The notes beneath the pieces are model-generated. The model did not search any database. It saw nothing but the letters and a program-made list of their open reading frames with translations, and was not told the DNA's origin. Of a stretch of 64,000 nt of DNA, positions 40,601-54,055 are shown one piece after another. The stretch covers positions 147,905,745 to 147,969,744 of the forward strand of contig JAOWCC010001589.1 of NCBI GenBank assembly GCA_030867875.1, written 5' to 3'. The stretch's first letter is position 1. The number at the start of each line of letters is the position of its first letter. This DNA comes from Actinernus sp. WN-2022 (lineage: Eukaryota > Cnidaria > Anthozoa > Actiniaria > Actinernidae). The translations under genes and the position numbers were made by a program.

Positions 40601-43600
40601 CAACATCTTCAAAAATGGTCAAATCTGTATTTTTTGGACCAGACCGGGTAGGCGAAAAATCTCAGATTTCTGACAAAAACTAAAAAACCACTCAAAATGC
40701 TTCAAAAGGTTCGCAAACAATCTCCTTGTAGCTTCAGAACACAAATGAAATAAGTTGGAGAAAGAATAACAAAAATGCATACTTCACATAAAATTTAGAG
40801 TTTCATGTTTGCACTTACCTCAATTTAGGTCTCCCAACACCTAAACTTGCCCAGAACCAAGCCATTCTGTCCACAAGCACTTCACATCTTTATCCTGGTA
40901 GCATCAGAACACCAATGGATTAAGTTGGAGAAAGAAATGAAGAAATAAATCAACATCTTCAAAAATGGTCAAATCTGTATTTTTTGGACCAGACCGGGTA
41001 GGCAAAAAATATCAGATTTCTGACAAAAACTAAAAAAACACTCAATATGCTTCAAAAGGTTGGCAAACAATCTCCTTGTAGCTTCAGAACACAAATGAAA
41101 TAAGTTGGAGAAAGAATAACAAAAATGCATACTTCACATAAAATTTAGAGTTTCATGTTTGCACTTACCTCAATTTAGGTCTCCCAACACCTAAACTTGC
41201 CCAGAACCAAGCCATTCTGTCCACAAGCACTTCACATCTTTATCCTGGTAGCATCAGAACACCAATGGATTAAGTTGGAGAAAGAAATGAAGAAATAAAT
41301 CAACATCTTCAAAAATGGTCAAATCTGTATTTTTTGGACCAGACCGGGTAGGCAAAAAATATCAGATTTCTGACAAAAACTAAAAAAACACTCAATATGC
41401 TTCAAAAGGTTGGCAAGCAATCTCCTTGTAGCTTCAGAACACAAATGAAATAAGTTGGAGAAAGAATAACAAAAATGCATACTTCACATAAAATTTAGAG
41501 TTTCATGTTTGCACTTACCTCAATTTAGGTCTCCCAACACCTAAACTTACCCAGAACCAAGCCATTCTGTCCACAAGCACTTCACATCTTTATCCTGGTA
41601 GCATCAGAACACCAAAGGATTAAGTTGGAGAAAGAATTGAAGAAAAAAATCAACATCTTCAAAAATGGTCAAATCTGTATTTTTTTGACCAGACCGGGTA
41701 GGCAAAAAATGTCAGATTTCTGACAAAAACTAAAAAACCACTCAATATGCTTCAAAACGATGGCAAACAATCTGCTGATAGTTAACAGACATGATTGGAT
41801 TAAGTTGGAGAAAGAAATGAAGAAAAAAATCAACATCTTCAAAAATGGTCAAATCTGTATTTTTTTGACCAGACCGGGTAGGCAAAAAATGTCAGATTTC
41901 TGACAAAAACTAAAAAACCACTCAATATGCTTCAAAACGATGGCAAACAATCTGCTGATAGTTAACAGACATGATTGGATTAAGTTGGAGAAAGAAATGA
42001 AGAAAAAAATCAACATCTTCAAAAATGGTCAAATCTGTATTTTTTGGACCAGACCGGGTAGGCAAAAAATATCAGATTTCTGACAAAAACTAAAAAACCA
42101 CTCAACATGCTTCAAAAGGTTGGCAAACAATCTCCTGGTAGCTTGAGAACAGAAATGGAGAAAGAATTGAAGAAAAAACTCAACATCTTCAAAAATGGTC
42201 AAATCTGTATTTTTTGGACCAGACCGGGTAGGCAAAAAATATCAGATTTCTGACAAAAACTAAAAAACCACTCAACATGCTTCAAAAGGTTGGCAAACAA
42301 TCTCCTGGTAGCTTGAGAACAGAAATGGATAAAGAATTGAAGAAAAAAACTCAACATCTTCAAAAATGGTCAAATCTGTATTTTTTGGACCAGACCGGGT
42401 AGGCGAAAAATCTCAGATTTCTGACAAAAACTTAAAAACCACTCAAAATGCTTCAAAAGGTTCGCAAACAATCTCCTTGTAGCTTCAGAACACAAATGAA
42501 ATAAGTTGGAGAAAGAATAACAAAAATGCATACTTCACATAAAATTTAGAGTTTCATGTTTGCACTTACCTCAATTTAGGTCTCCCAACACCTAAACTTG
42601 CCCAGAACCAAGCCATTCTGTCCACAAGCACTTCACATCTTTATCCTGGTAGCATCAGAACACCAATGGATTAAGTTGGAGAAAGAAATGAAGAAATAAA
42701 TCAACATCTTCAAAAATGGTCAAATCTGTATTTTTTGGACCAGACCGGGTAGGCAAAAAATATCAGATTTCTGACAAAAACTAAAAAACCACTCAACATG
42801 CTTCAAAAGGTTGGCAAACAATCTCCTGGTAGCTTGAGAACAGAAATGGAGAAAGAATTGAAGAAAAAACTCAACATCTTCAAAAATGGTCAAATCTGTA
42901 TTTTTTGGACCAGACCGGGTAGGCGAAAAATCTCAGATTTCTGACAAAAACTAAAAAACCACTCAAAATGCTTCAAAATGATGGCAAACAATCTCCTGGT
43001 AGCTTCAGAACACAAATGAAATAAGTTGGAGAAAGAATAACAAAAATGCATACTTCACATAAAATTTAGAGTTTCATGTTTGCACTTACCTCAATTTAGG
43101 TCTCCCAACACCTAAACTTGCCCAGAACCAAGCCATTCTGTCCACAAGCACTTCACATCTTTATCCTGGTAGCATCAGAACACCAATGGATTAAGTTGGA
43201 GAAAGAAATGAAGAAAAAAATCAACATCTTCAAAAATGGTCAAATCTGTATTTTTTTCACCAGACCGGGTAGGCAAAAAATATCAGATTTCTGACAAAAA
43301 CTAAAAAACCACTCAATATGCTTCAAAATGATGGCCAACAATCTGCTGATAGTTTCCAGACATGAATGGATTATGTTGGAGAAAGAATTGAAGAAAAAAC
43401 TCAACATCTTCAAAAATGGTCAAATCTGTATTTTTTGGACCAGACCGGGTAGGCGAAAAATCTCAGATTTCTGACAAAAACTAAAAAACCACTCAAAATG
43501 CTTCAAAATGATGGCAAACAATCTCCTGGTAGCTTCAGAACACAAATGAAATAAGTTGGAGAAAGAATAACAAAAATGCATACTTCACATAAAATTTAGA

Positions 43601-45522
43601 GTTTCATGTTTGCACTTACCTCAATTTAGGTCTCCCAACACCTAAACTTGCCCAGAACCAAGCCATTCTGTCCACAAGCACTTCACATCTTTATCCTGGT
43701 AGCATCAGAACACCAATGGATTAAGTTGGAGAAAGAAATGAAGAAAAAAATCAACATCTTCAAAAATGGTCAAATCTGTATTTTTTTCACCAGACCGGGT
43801 AGGCAAAAAATATCAGATTTCTGACAAAAACTAAAAAACCACTCAATATGCTTCAAAATGATGGCCAACAATCTGCTGATAGTTTCCAGACATGAATGGA
43901 TTATGTTGGAGAAAGAATTGGAGAAAAAAATCAACATCTTCAAAAATGGTCAAATCTGTATTTTTTGGACCAGACCGGGTAGGCAAAAAATATCAGATTT
44001 CTGACAAAAACTAAAAAACCACTCAATATGCTTCAAAAGGTTGGCAAACAATCTCCTGGTAGCTTGAGAACAGAAATGGAGAAAGAATTGAAGAAAAAAA
44101 TCAACATCTTCAAAAATGGCCAAATCTGTATTTTTTGGACCAGACCGGGTAGGCAAAAAATATCAGATTTCTGACAAAAACTAAAAAAACACTCAATATG
44201 CTTCAAAATGATGGCAAACAATCTGCTGATAGTTAACAGACATGATTGGATTAAGTTGGAGAAAGAAATGAAGAAAAAAAATCAACATCTTCAAAAATGG
44301 TCAAATCTGTATTTTTTTGACCAGACCGGGTAGGCAAAAAATATCAGATTTCTGACAAAAACTAAAAAACAACTCAATATGCTTCAAAATGATGGCCAAC
44401 AATCTGCTGATAGTTTCCAGACATGAATGGATTATGTTGGAGAAAGAATTGGAGAAAAAAATCAACATCTTCAAAAATGGTCAAATCTGTATTTTTTGGA
44501 CCAGACCGGGTAGGCAAAAAATATCAGATTTCTGACAAAAACTAAAAAACCACTCAATATGCTTCAAAATGATGGCAAACAATCTGCTGATAGTTAACAG
44601 ACATGATTGGATTAAGTTGGAGAAAGAATTGAAGAAAAAATCAACATCTTCAAAAATGGTCAAATCTGTATTTTTTGGACCAGACCGGGTAGGCGAAAAA
44701 TCTCAGATTTCTGACAAAAACTAAAAAACCACTCAAAATGCTTCAAAATGATGGCAAACAATCTCCTGGTAGCTTCAGAACACAAATGAAATAAGTTGGA
44801 GAAAGAATAACAAAAATGCATACTTCACATAAAATTTAGAGTTTCATGTTTGCACTTACCTCAATTTAGGTCTCCCAACACCTAAACTTGCCCAGAACCA
44901 CGCCATTCTGTCCACAAGCACTTCACATCTTTATCCTGGTAGCATCAGAACACCAATGGATTAAGTTGGAGAAAGAAATGAAGAAAAAAATCAACATCTT
45001 CAAAAATGGTCAAATCTGTATTTTTTTCACCAGACCGGGTAGGCAAAAAATATCAGATTTCTGACAAAAACTAAAAAACCACTCAATATGCTTCAAAATG
45101 ATGGCCAACAATCTGCTGATAGTTTCCAGACATGAATGGATTATGTTGGAGAAAGAATTGGAGAAAAAAATCAACATCTTCAAAAATGGTCAAATCTGTA
45201 TTTTTTGGACCAGACTGGGTAGGCAAAAAATGTCAGATTTCTGACAAAAACTAAAAAACCACTCAATATGCTTCAAAACGATGGCAAACAATCTGCTGAT
45301 AGTTAACAGACATGATTGGATTAAGTTGGAGAAAGAAATGAAGAAAAAAATCAACATCTTCAAAAATGGTCAAATCTGTATTTTTTGGACCAGACCGGGT
45401 AGGCAAAAAATGTCAGATTTCTGACAAAAACTAAAAAACCACTCAATATGCTTCAAAAGGTTGGCAAACAATCTCCTGGTAGCTTGAGAACAGAAATCGA
45501 GAAAGAATTGAAGAAAAAAATC
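31652..45522 (+). repeat. Higher-order repeat copy B (about 13.87 kb)
   Basis: Copy B follows A directly and matches it unit by unit. L landmarks lie at 31827, 32871, 33221, 33571, 34892, 35242, 36044, 36932, 37372, 37892, 38591, 39383, 39727, 40777, 41127, 41477, 42528, 43048, 43578 and 44818. Shared private markers include agatatcaaaaaatatcag (18531 in A, 32220 in B), gaaagattaacaaaaatgc (before 21022 and 34892), aaaatcatggcc (22632 and 36502), and an accacgcc variant (about 31028 and 44899). I saw only scattered single-base differences from A, for example an a-to-g change in ggcaagcaa at about 41416. Confidence 0.92.
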
Positions 45523-47160
45523 AACATCTTCAAAAAAAACACTCAAAATGATGGCAAACAATCTCCTGGTAGCTTCAGAACACAAATGAAATAAGTTGGA
45601 GAAAGAATAACAAAAATGCATACTTCACATAAAATTTAGAGTTTCATGTTTGGACTTACCTCAATTTAGGTCTCCCAACACCTAAACTTGCCCAGAACCA
45701 AGCCATTCTGTCCACAAGCACTTCACATCTTTATCCTGGTAGCATCAGAACACCAATGGATTATGTTGGAGAAAGAAATGAAGAAAAAAATCAACATCTT
45801 CAAAAATGGTCAAATCTGTATTTTTTGGACCAGACCGGGTAGGCAAAAAATATCAGATTTCTGACAAAAACTAAAAAACCACTCAATATGCTTCAAAAGG
45901 TTGGCAAACAATCTCCTGGTAGCTTGAGAACAGAAATGGAGAAAGAATTGAAGAAAAAAATCAACATCTTCAAAAAAAAACACTCAAAATGATGGCAAAC
46001 AATCTCCTGGTAGCTTCAGAACACAAATGAAATAAGTTGGAGAAAGAATAACAAAAATGCATACTTCACATAAAATTTAGAGTTTCATGTTTGCACTTAC
46101 CTCAATTTAGGTCTCCCAACACCTAAACTTGCCCAGAACCAAGCCATTCTGTCCACAAGCACTTCACATCTTTATCCTGGTAGCATCAGAACACCAATGG
46201 ATTAAGTTGGAGAAAGAAATGAAGAAAAAAATCAACATCTTCAAAAATGGTCAAATCTGTATTTTTTTCACCAGACCGGGTAGGCAAAAAATATCAGATT
46301 TCTGACAAAAACTAAAAAACCACTCAATATGCTTCAAAATGATGGCCAACAATCTGCTGATAGTTTCCAGACATGAATGGATTATGTTGGAGAAAGAATT
46401 GGAGAAAAAAATCAACATCTTCAAAAATGGTCAAATCTGTATTTTTTGGACCAGACCGGGTAGGCAAAAAATATCAGATTTCTGACAAAAACTAAAAAAC
46501 CACTCAATATGCTTCAAAAGGTTGGCAAACAATCTCCTGGTAGCTTGAGAACAGAAATGGAGAAAGAATTGAAGAAAAAAATCAACATCTTCAAAAATGG
46601 CCAAATCTGTATTTTTTGGACCAGACCGGGTAGGCAAAAAATATCAGATTTCTGACAAAAACTAAAAAAACACTCAATATGCTTCAAAATGATGGCAAAC
46701 AATCTGCTGATAGTTAACAGACATGATTGGATTAAGTTGGAGAAAGAAATGAAGAAAAAAAATCAACATCTTCAAAAATGGTCAAATCTGTATTTTTTTG
46801 ACCAGACCGGGTAGGCAAAAAATATCAGATTTCTGACAAAAACTAAAAAACCACTCAATATGCTTCAAAATGATGGCCAACAATCTGCTGATAGTTTCCA
46901 GACATGAATGGATTATGTTGGAGAAAGAATTGGAGAAAAAAATCAACATCTTCAAAAATGGTCAAATCTGTATTTTTTGGACCAGACCGGGTAGGCAAAA
47001 AATATCAGATTTCTGACAAAAACTAAAAAACCACTCAATATGCTTCAAAAGGTTGGCAAACAATCTCCTGGTAGCTTGAGAACAGAAATGGAGAAAGAAT
47101 TGAAGAAAAAAATCAACATCTTGAAAAATGGTCAAATCTGTATTTTTTGGACCAGACCGG
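45523..47160 (+). repeat. Rearranged junction block between copies B and C
   Basis: At the point where A passes into B, copy B instead continues into truncated L cores (45522 and 45962; L landmarks at 45618 and 46059). Bases from about 46010 to 47048 then match about 43529-44567 at an offset of 2481 bp, including the linked aaatggccaaatctg variant (46596 against 44115). Copy C resumes at about 47161, which corresponds to 32392 in copy B. A private change, catcttgaaaaatgg, lies at about 47122. The block looks like the product of an unequal exchange inside the array, which is inference. Confidence 0.8.
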
Positions 47161-50100
47161 GTAGGCAAAAAATGTCAGATTTCTGACAAAAACTAAAAAA
47201 CCACTCAATATGCTTCAAAACGATGGCAAACAATCTGCTGATAGTTAACAGACATGATTGGATTAAGTTGGAGAAAGAAATGAAGAAAAAAATCAACATC
47301 TTCAAAAATGGTCAAATCTGTATTTTTTGGACCAGACCGGGTAGGCAAAAAATATCAGATTTCTGACAAAAACTAAAAAACCACTCAACATGCTTCAAAA
47401 GGTTGGCAAACAATCTCCTGGTAGCTTGAGAACAGAAATGGATAAAGAATTGAAGAAAAAACTCAACATCTTCAAAAATGGTCAAATCTGTATTTTTTGG
47501 ACCAGACCGGGTAGGCGAAAAATCTCAGATTTCTGACAAAAACTAAAAAACCACTCAAAATGCTTCAAAAGGTTCGCAAACAATCTCCTTGTAGCTTCAG
47601 AACACAAATGAAATAAGTTGGAGAAAGAATAACAAAAATGCATACTTCACATAAAATTTAGAGTTTCATGTTTGCACTTACCTCAATTTAGGTCTCCCAA
47701 CACCTAAACTTGCCCAGAACCAAGCCATTCTGTCCACAAGCACTTCACATCTTTATCCTGGTAGCATCAGAACACCAATGGATTAAGTTGGAGAAAGAAA
47801 TGAAGAAATAAATCAACATCTTCAAAAATGGTCAAATCTGTATTTTTTGGACCAGACCGGGTAGGCAAAAAATATCAGATTTCTGACAAAAACTAAAAAA
47901 ACACTCAATATGCTTCAAAAGGTTGGCAAACAATCTCCTTGTAGCTTCAGAACACAAATGAAATAAGTTGGAGAAAGAATAACAAAAATGCATACTTCAC
48001 ATAAAATTTAGAGTTTCATGTTTGCACTTACCTCAATTTAGGTCTCCCAACACCTAAACTTGCCCAGAACCAAGCCATTCTGTCCACAAGCACTTCACAT
48101 CTTTATCCTGGTAGCATCAGAACACCAATGGATTAAGTTGGAGAAAGAAATGAAGAAATAAATCAACATCTTCAAAAATGGTCAAATCTGTATTTTTTGG
48201 ACCAGACCGGGTAGGCAAAAAATATCAGATTTCTGACAAAAACTAAAAAAACACTCAATATGCTTCAAAAGGTTGGCAAACAATCTCCTTGTAGCTTCAG
48301 AACACAAATGAAATAAGTTGGAGAAAGAATAACAAAAATGCATACTTCACATAAAATTTAGAGTTTCATGTTTGCACTTACCTCAATTTAGGTCTCCCAA
48401 CACCTAAACTTGCCCAGAACCAAGCCATTCTGTCCACAAGCACTTCACATCTTTATCCTGGTAGCATCAGAACACCAATGGATTAAGTTGGAGAAAGAAA
48501 TGAAGAAAAAAATCAACATCTTCAAAAATGGTCAAATCTGTATTTTTTTCACCAGACCGGGTAGTCAAAAAATATCAGATTTCTGACAAAAACTAAAAAA
48601 CCACTCAATATGCTTCAAAATGATGGCCAACAATCTGCTGATAGTTTCCAGACATGAATGGATTATGTTGGAGAAAGAATTGGAGAAAAAAATCAACATC
48701 TTCAAAAATGGTCAAATCTGTATTTTTTGGACCAGACCGGGTAGGCAAAAAATATCAGATTTCTGACAAAAACTAAAAAACCACTCAATATGCTTCAAAA
48801 TGTTGGCAAACAATCTCCTGGTAGCTTGAGAACACAAATGTAGAAAGAATTGAAGAAAAAAATCAACATCTTCAAAAATGGTCAAATCTGTATTTTTTTG
48901 ACCAGACCGGGTAGGCAAAAAATATCAGATTTCTGACAAAAACTAAAAAACCACTCAATATGCTTCAAAACGATGGCAAACAATCTGCTGATAGTTAACA
49001 GACATGATTGGATTAAGTTGGAGAAAGAAATGAAGAAAAAAAATCAACATCTTCAAAAATGGTCAAATCTGTATTTTTTGGACCAGACCGGGTAGGCAAA
49101 AAATATCAGATTTCTGACAAAAACTAAAAAACCACTCAACATGCTTCAAAAGGTTGGCAAACAATCTCCTGGTAGCTTGAGAACAGAAATGGAGAAAGAA
49201 TTGAAGAAAAAAATCAACATCTTCAAAAATGGTCAAATCTGTATTTTTTGGACCAGACCGGGTAGGCGAAAAATCTCAGATTTCTGACAAAAACTAAAAA
49301 ACCACTCAAAATGCTTCAAAACGATGGCAAACAATCTGCTGATAGTTAACAGACATGATTGGATTAAGTTGGAGAAAGAAATGAAGAAAAAAATCAACAT
49401 CTTCAAAAATGGTCAAATCTGTATTTTTTGGACCAGACCGGGTAGGCAAAAAATGTCAGATTTCTGACAAAAACTAAAAAACCACTCAATATGCTTCAAA
49501 AGGTTGGCAAACAATCTCCTGGTAGCTTGAGAACAGAAATCGAGAAAGAATTGAAGAAAAAAATCAACATCTTCAAAAAAAACACTCAAAATGATGGCAA
49601 ACAATCTCCTGGTAGCTTCAGAACACAAATGAAATAAGTTGGAGAAAGATTAACAAAAATGCATACTTCACATAAAATTTAGAGTTTCATGTTTGCACTT
49701 ACCTCAATTTAGGTCTCCCAACACCTAAACTTGCCCAGAACCAAGCCATTCTGTCCACAAGCACTTCACATCTTTATCCTGGTAGCATCAGAACACCAAT
49801 GGATTAAGTTGGAGAAAGAAATGAAGAAATAAATCAACATCTTCAAAAATGGTCAAATCTGTATTTTTTGGACCAGACCGGGTAGGCAAAAAATATCAGA
49901 TTTCTGACAAAAACTAAAAAAACACTCAATATGCTTCAAAAGGTTGGCAAACAATCTCCTTGTAGCTTCAGAACACAAATGAAATAAGTTGGAGAAAGAA
50001 TAACAAAAATGCATACTTCACATAAAATTTAGAGTTTCATGTTTGCACTTACCTCAATTTAGGTCTCCCAACACCTAAACTTGCCCAGAACCAAGCCATT

Positions 50101-53100
50101 CTGTCCACAAGCACTTCACATCTTTATCCTGGTAGCATCAGAACACCAATGGATTAAGTTGGAGAAAGAATTGAAGAAAAAAATCAACATCTTCAAAAAT
50201 GGTCAAATCTGTATTTTTTTGACCAGACCGGGTAGGCAAAAAATGTCAGATTTCTGACAAAAACTAAAAAACCACTCAATATGCTTCAAAACGATGGCAA
50301 ACAATCTGCTGATAGTTAACAGACATGATTGGATTAAGTTGGAGAAAGAAATGAAGAAAAAAATCAACATCTTCAAAAATGGTCAAATCTGTATTTTTTT
50401 GACCAGACCGGGTAGGCAAAAAATGTCAGATTTCTGACAAAAACTAAAAAACCACTCAATATGCTTCAAAACGATGGCAAACAATCTGCTGATAGTTAAC
50501 AGACATGATTGGATTAAGTTGGAGAAAGAAATGAAGAAAAAAATCAACATCTTCAAAAATGGTCAAATCTGTATTTTTTGGACCAGACCGGGTAGGCAAA
50601 AAATATCAGATTTCTGACAAAAACTAAAAAACCACTCAATATGCTTCAAAAGGTTGGCAAACAATCTCCTGGTAGCTTGAGAACAGAAATGGAGAAAGAA
50701 TTGAAGAAAAAAAAATCAACATCTTCAAAAAAAACACTCAAAATGATGGCAAACAATCTCCTGGTAGCTTCAGAACACAAATGAAATAAGTTGGAGAAAG
50801 AATAACAAAAATGCATACTTCACATAAAATTTAGAGTTTCATGTTTGCACTTACCTCAATTTAGGTCTCCCAACACCTAAACTTGCCCAGAACCAAGCCA
50901 TTCTGTCCACAAGCACTTCACATCTTTATCCTGGTAGCATCAGAACACCAATGGATTAAGTTGGAGAAAGAATTGAAGAAAAAAATCAACATCTTCAAAA
51001 ATGTTCAAATCTGTATTTTTTGGACCAGACCGGGTAGGCAAAAAATATCAGATTTCTGACAAAAACTAAAAAACCACTCAATATGCTTCAAAACGATGGC
51101 AAACAATCTGCTGATAGTTTCCAGACATGAATGGATTATGTTGGAGAAAGAATTGGAGAAAAAAATCAACATCTTCAAAAATGGTCAAATCTGTATTTTT
51201 TGGACCAGACCGGGTAGGCAAAAAATATCAGATTTCTGACAAAAACTAAAAAAACACTCAATATGCTTCAAAATCATGGCCAACAATCTGCTGATAGTTT
51301 CCAGACATGAATGGATTATGTTGGAGAAAGAATTGGAGAAAAAATCAACATCTTCAAAAATGGTCAAATCTGTATTTTTTGGACCAGACCGGGTAGGCAA
51401 AAAATATCAGATTTCTGACAAAAACTAAAAAACCACTCAATATGCTTCAAAATGATGGCGAACAATCTGCTGATAGTTAACAGACATGATTGGATTAAGT
51501 TGGAGAAAGAATTGAAGAAAAAATCAACATCTTCAAAAATGGTCAAATCTGTATTTTTTGGACCAGACCGGGTAGGCGAAAAATCTCAGATTTCTGACAA
51601 AAACTAAAAAACCACTCAAAATGCTTCAAAATGATGGCAAACAATCTCCTGGTAGCTTCAGAACACAAATGAAATAAGTTGGAGAAAGAATAACAAAAAT
51701 GCATACTTCACATAAAATTTAGAGTTTCATGTTTGCACTTACCTCAATTTAGGTCTCCCAACACCTAAACTTGCCCAGAACCAAGCCATTCTGTCCACAA
51801 GTACTTCACATCTTTATCCTGGTAGCATCAGAACACCAATGGATTATGTTGGAGAAAGAAATGAAGAAAAAAATCAACATCTTCAAAAATGGTCAAATCT
51901 GTATTTTTTGGACCAGACCGGGTAGGCAAAAAATATCAGATTTCTGACAAAAACTAAAAAACCACTCAATATGCTTCAAAAGGTTGGCAAACAATCTCCT
52001 GGTAGCTTGAGAACAGAAATGGAGAAAGAATTGAAGAAAAAAATCAACATCTTCAAAAAAAAAACTCAAAATGATGGCAAACAATCTCCTGGTAGCTTCA
52101 GAACACAAATGAAATAAGTTGGAGAAAGAATAACAAAAATGCATACTTCACATAAAATTTAGAGTTTCATGTTTGCACTTACCTCAATTTAGGTCTCCCA
52201 ACACCTAAACTTGCCCAGAACCAAGCCATTCTGTCCACAAGCACTTCACATCTTTATCCTGGTAGCATCAGAACACCAATGGATTAAGTTGGAGAAAGAA
52301 ATGAAGAAATAAATCAACATCTTCAAAAATGGTCAAATCTGTATTTTTTGGACCAGACCGGGTAGGCAAAAAATATCAGATTTCTGACAAAAACTAAAAA
52401 AACACTCAATATGCTTCAAAAGGTTGGCAAACAATCTCCTGGTAGCTTGAGAACAGAAATGGAGAAAGAATTGAAGAAAAAAATCAACATCTTCAAAAAT
52501 GGTCAAATCTGTATTTTTTTTACCAGACCGGGTAGGCAAAAAATATCAGATTTCTGACAAAAACTAAAAACCCACTCAAAATGCTTCAAAATGATGGCAA
52601 ACAATCTCCTTGTAGCTTCAGAACACAAATGAAATAAGTTGGAGAAAGAATAACTAAAATGCATACTTCACATAAAATTTAGAGTTTCATGTTTGCACTT
52701 ACCTCAATTTAGGTCTCCCAACACCTAAACTTCCCCAGAACCAAGCCTTTCTGTCCACAAGCACTTCACATCTTTATCCTGGTAGCATCAGAACACCAAT
52801 GGATTAAGTTGGAGAAAGAAATGAAGAAAAAAATCAACATCTTCAAAAATGGTCAAATCTGTATTTTTTGGACCAGACCGGGTAGGCAAAAAATATCAGA
52901 TTTCTGACAAAAACTAAAAAACCACTCAATATGCTTCAAAATGATGGCAAACAATCTGCTGATAGTTAACAGACATGATTGGATTAAGTTGGAGAAAGAA
53001 TTGAAGAAAAAATCAACATCTTCAAAAATGGTCAAATCTGTATTTTTTGGACCAGACCGGGTAGGCAAAAAATATCAGATTTCTGACAAAAACTAAAAAA

Positions 53101-54055
53101 CCACTCAACATGCTTCAAAAGGTTGGCAAACAATCTCCTGGTAGCTTGAGAACAGAAATGGAGAAAGAATTGAAGAAAAAACTCAACATCTTCAAAAATG
53201 GTCAAATCTGTATTTTTTGGACCAGACCGGGTAGGCGAAAAATCTCAGATTTCTGACAAAAACTAAAAAACCACTCAAAATGCTTCAAAATGATGGCAAA
53301 CAATCTCCTGGTAGCTTCAGAACACAAATGAAATAAGTTGGAGAAAGAATAACAAAAATGCATACTTCACATAAAATTTAGAGTTTCATGTTTGCACTTA
53401 CCTCAATTTAGGTCTCCCAACACCTAAACTTGCCCAGAACCAAGCCATTCTGTCCACAAGCACTTCACATCTTTATCCTGGTAGCATCAGAACACCAATG
53501 GATTAAGTTGGAGAGAGAAATGAAGAAAAAAATCAACATCTTCAAAAATGGTCAAATCTGTATTTTTTTCACCAGACCGGGTAGTCAAAAAATATCAGAT
53601 TTCTGACAAAAACTAAAAAACCACTCAATATGCTTCAAAATGATGGCCAACAATCTGCTGATAGTTTCCAGACATGAATGGATTATGTTGGAGAAAGAAT
53701 TGGAGAAAAAAATCAACATCTTCAAAAATGGTCAAATCTGTATTTTTTGGACCAGACCGGGTAGGCAAAAAATATCAGATTTCTGACAAAAACTAAAAAA
53801 CCACTCAATATGCTTCAAAATGTTGGCAAACAATCTCCTGGTAGCTTGAGAACACAAATGGAGAAAGAATTGAAAAAAAAAAATCAACATCTTCAAAAAT
53901 GGTCAAATCTGTATTTTTTTGACCAGACCGGGTAGGGAAAAAATATCAGATTTCTCACAAAAACTAAAAAACCACTCAATATGCTTCAAAATGATGGCCA
54001 ACAATCTCCTGGTAGCTTGAGAACAGAAATGGAGAAAGAATTGAAGAAAAAAACT

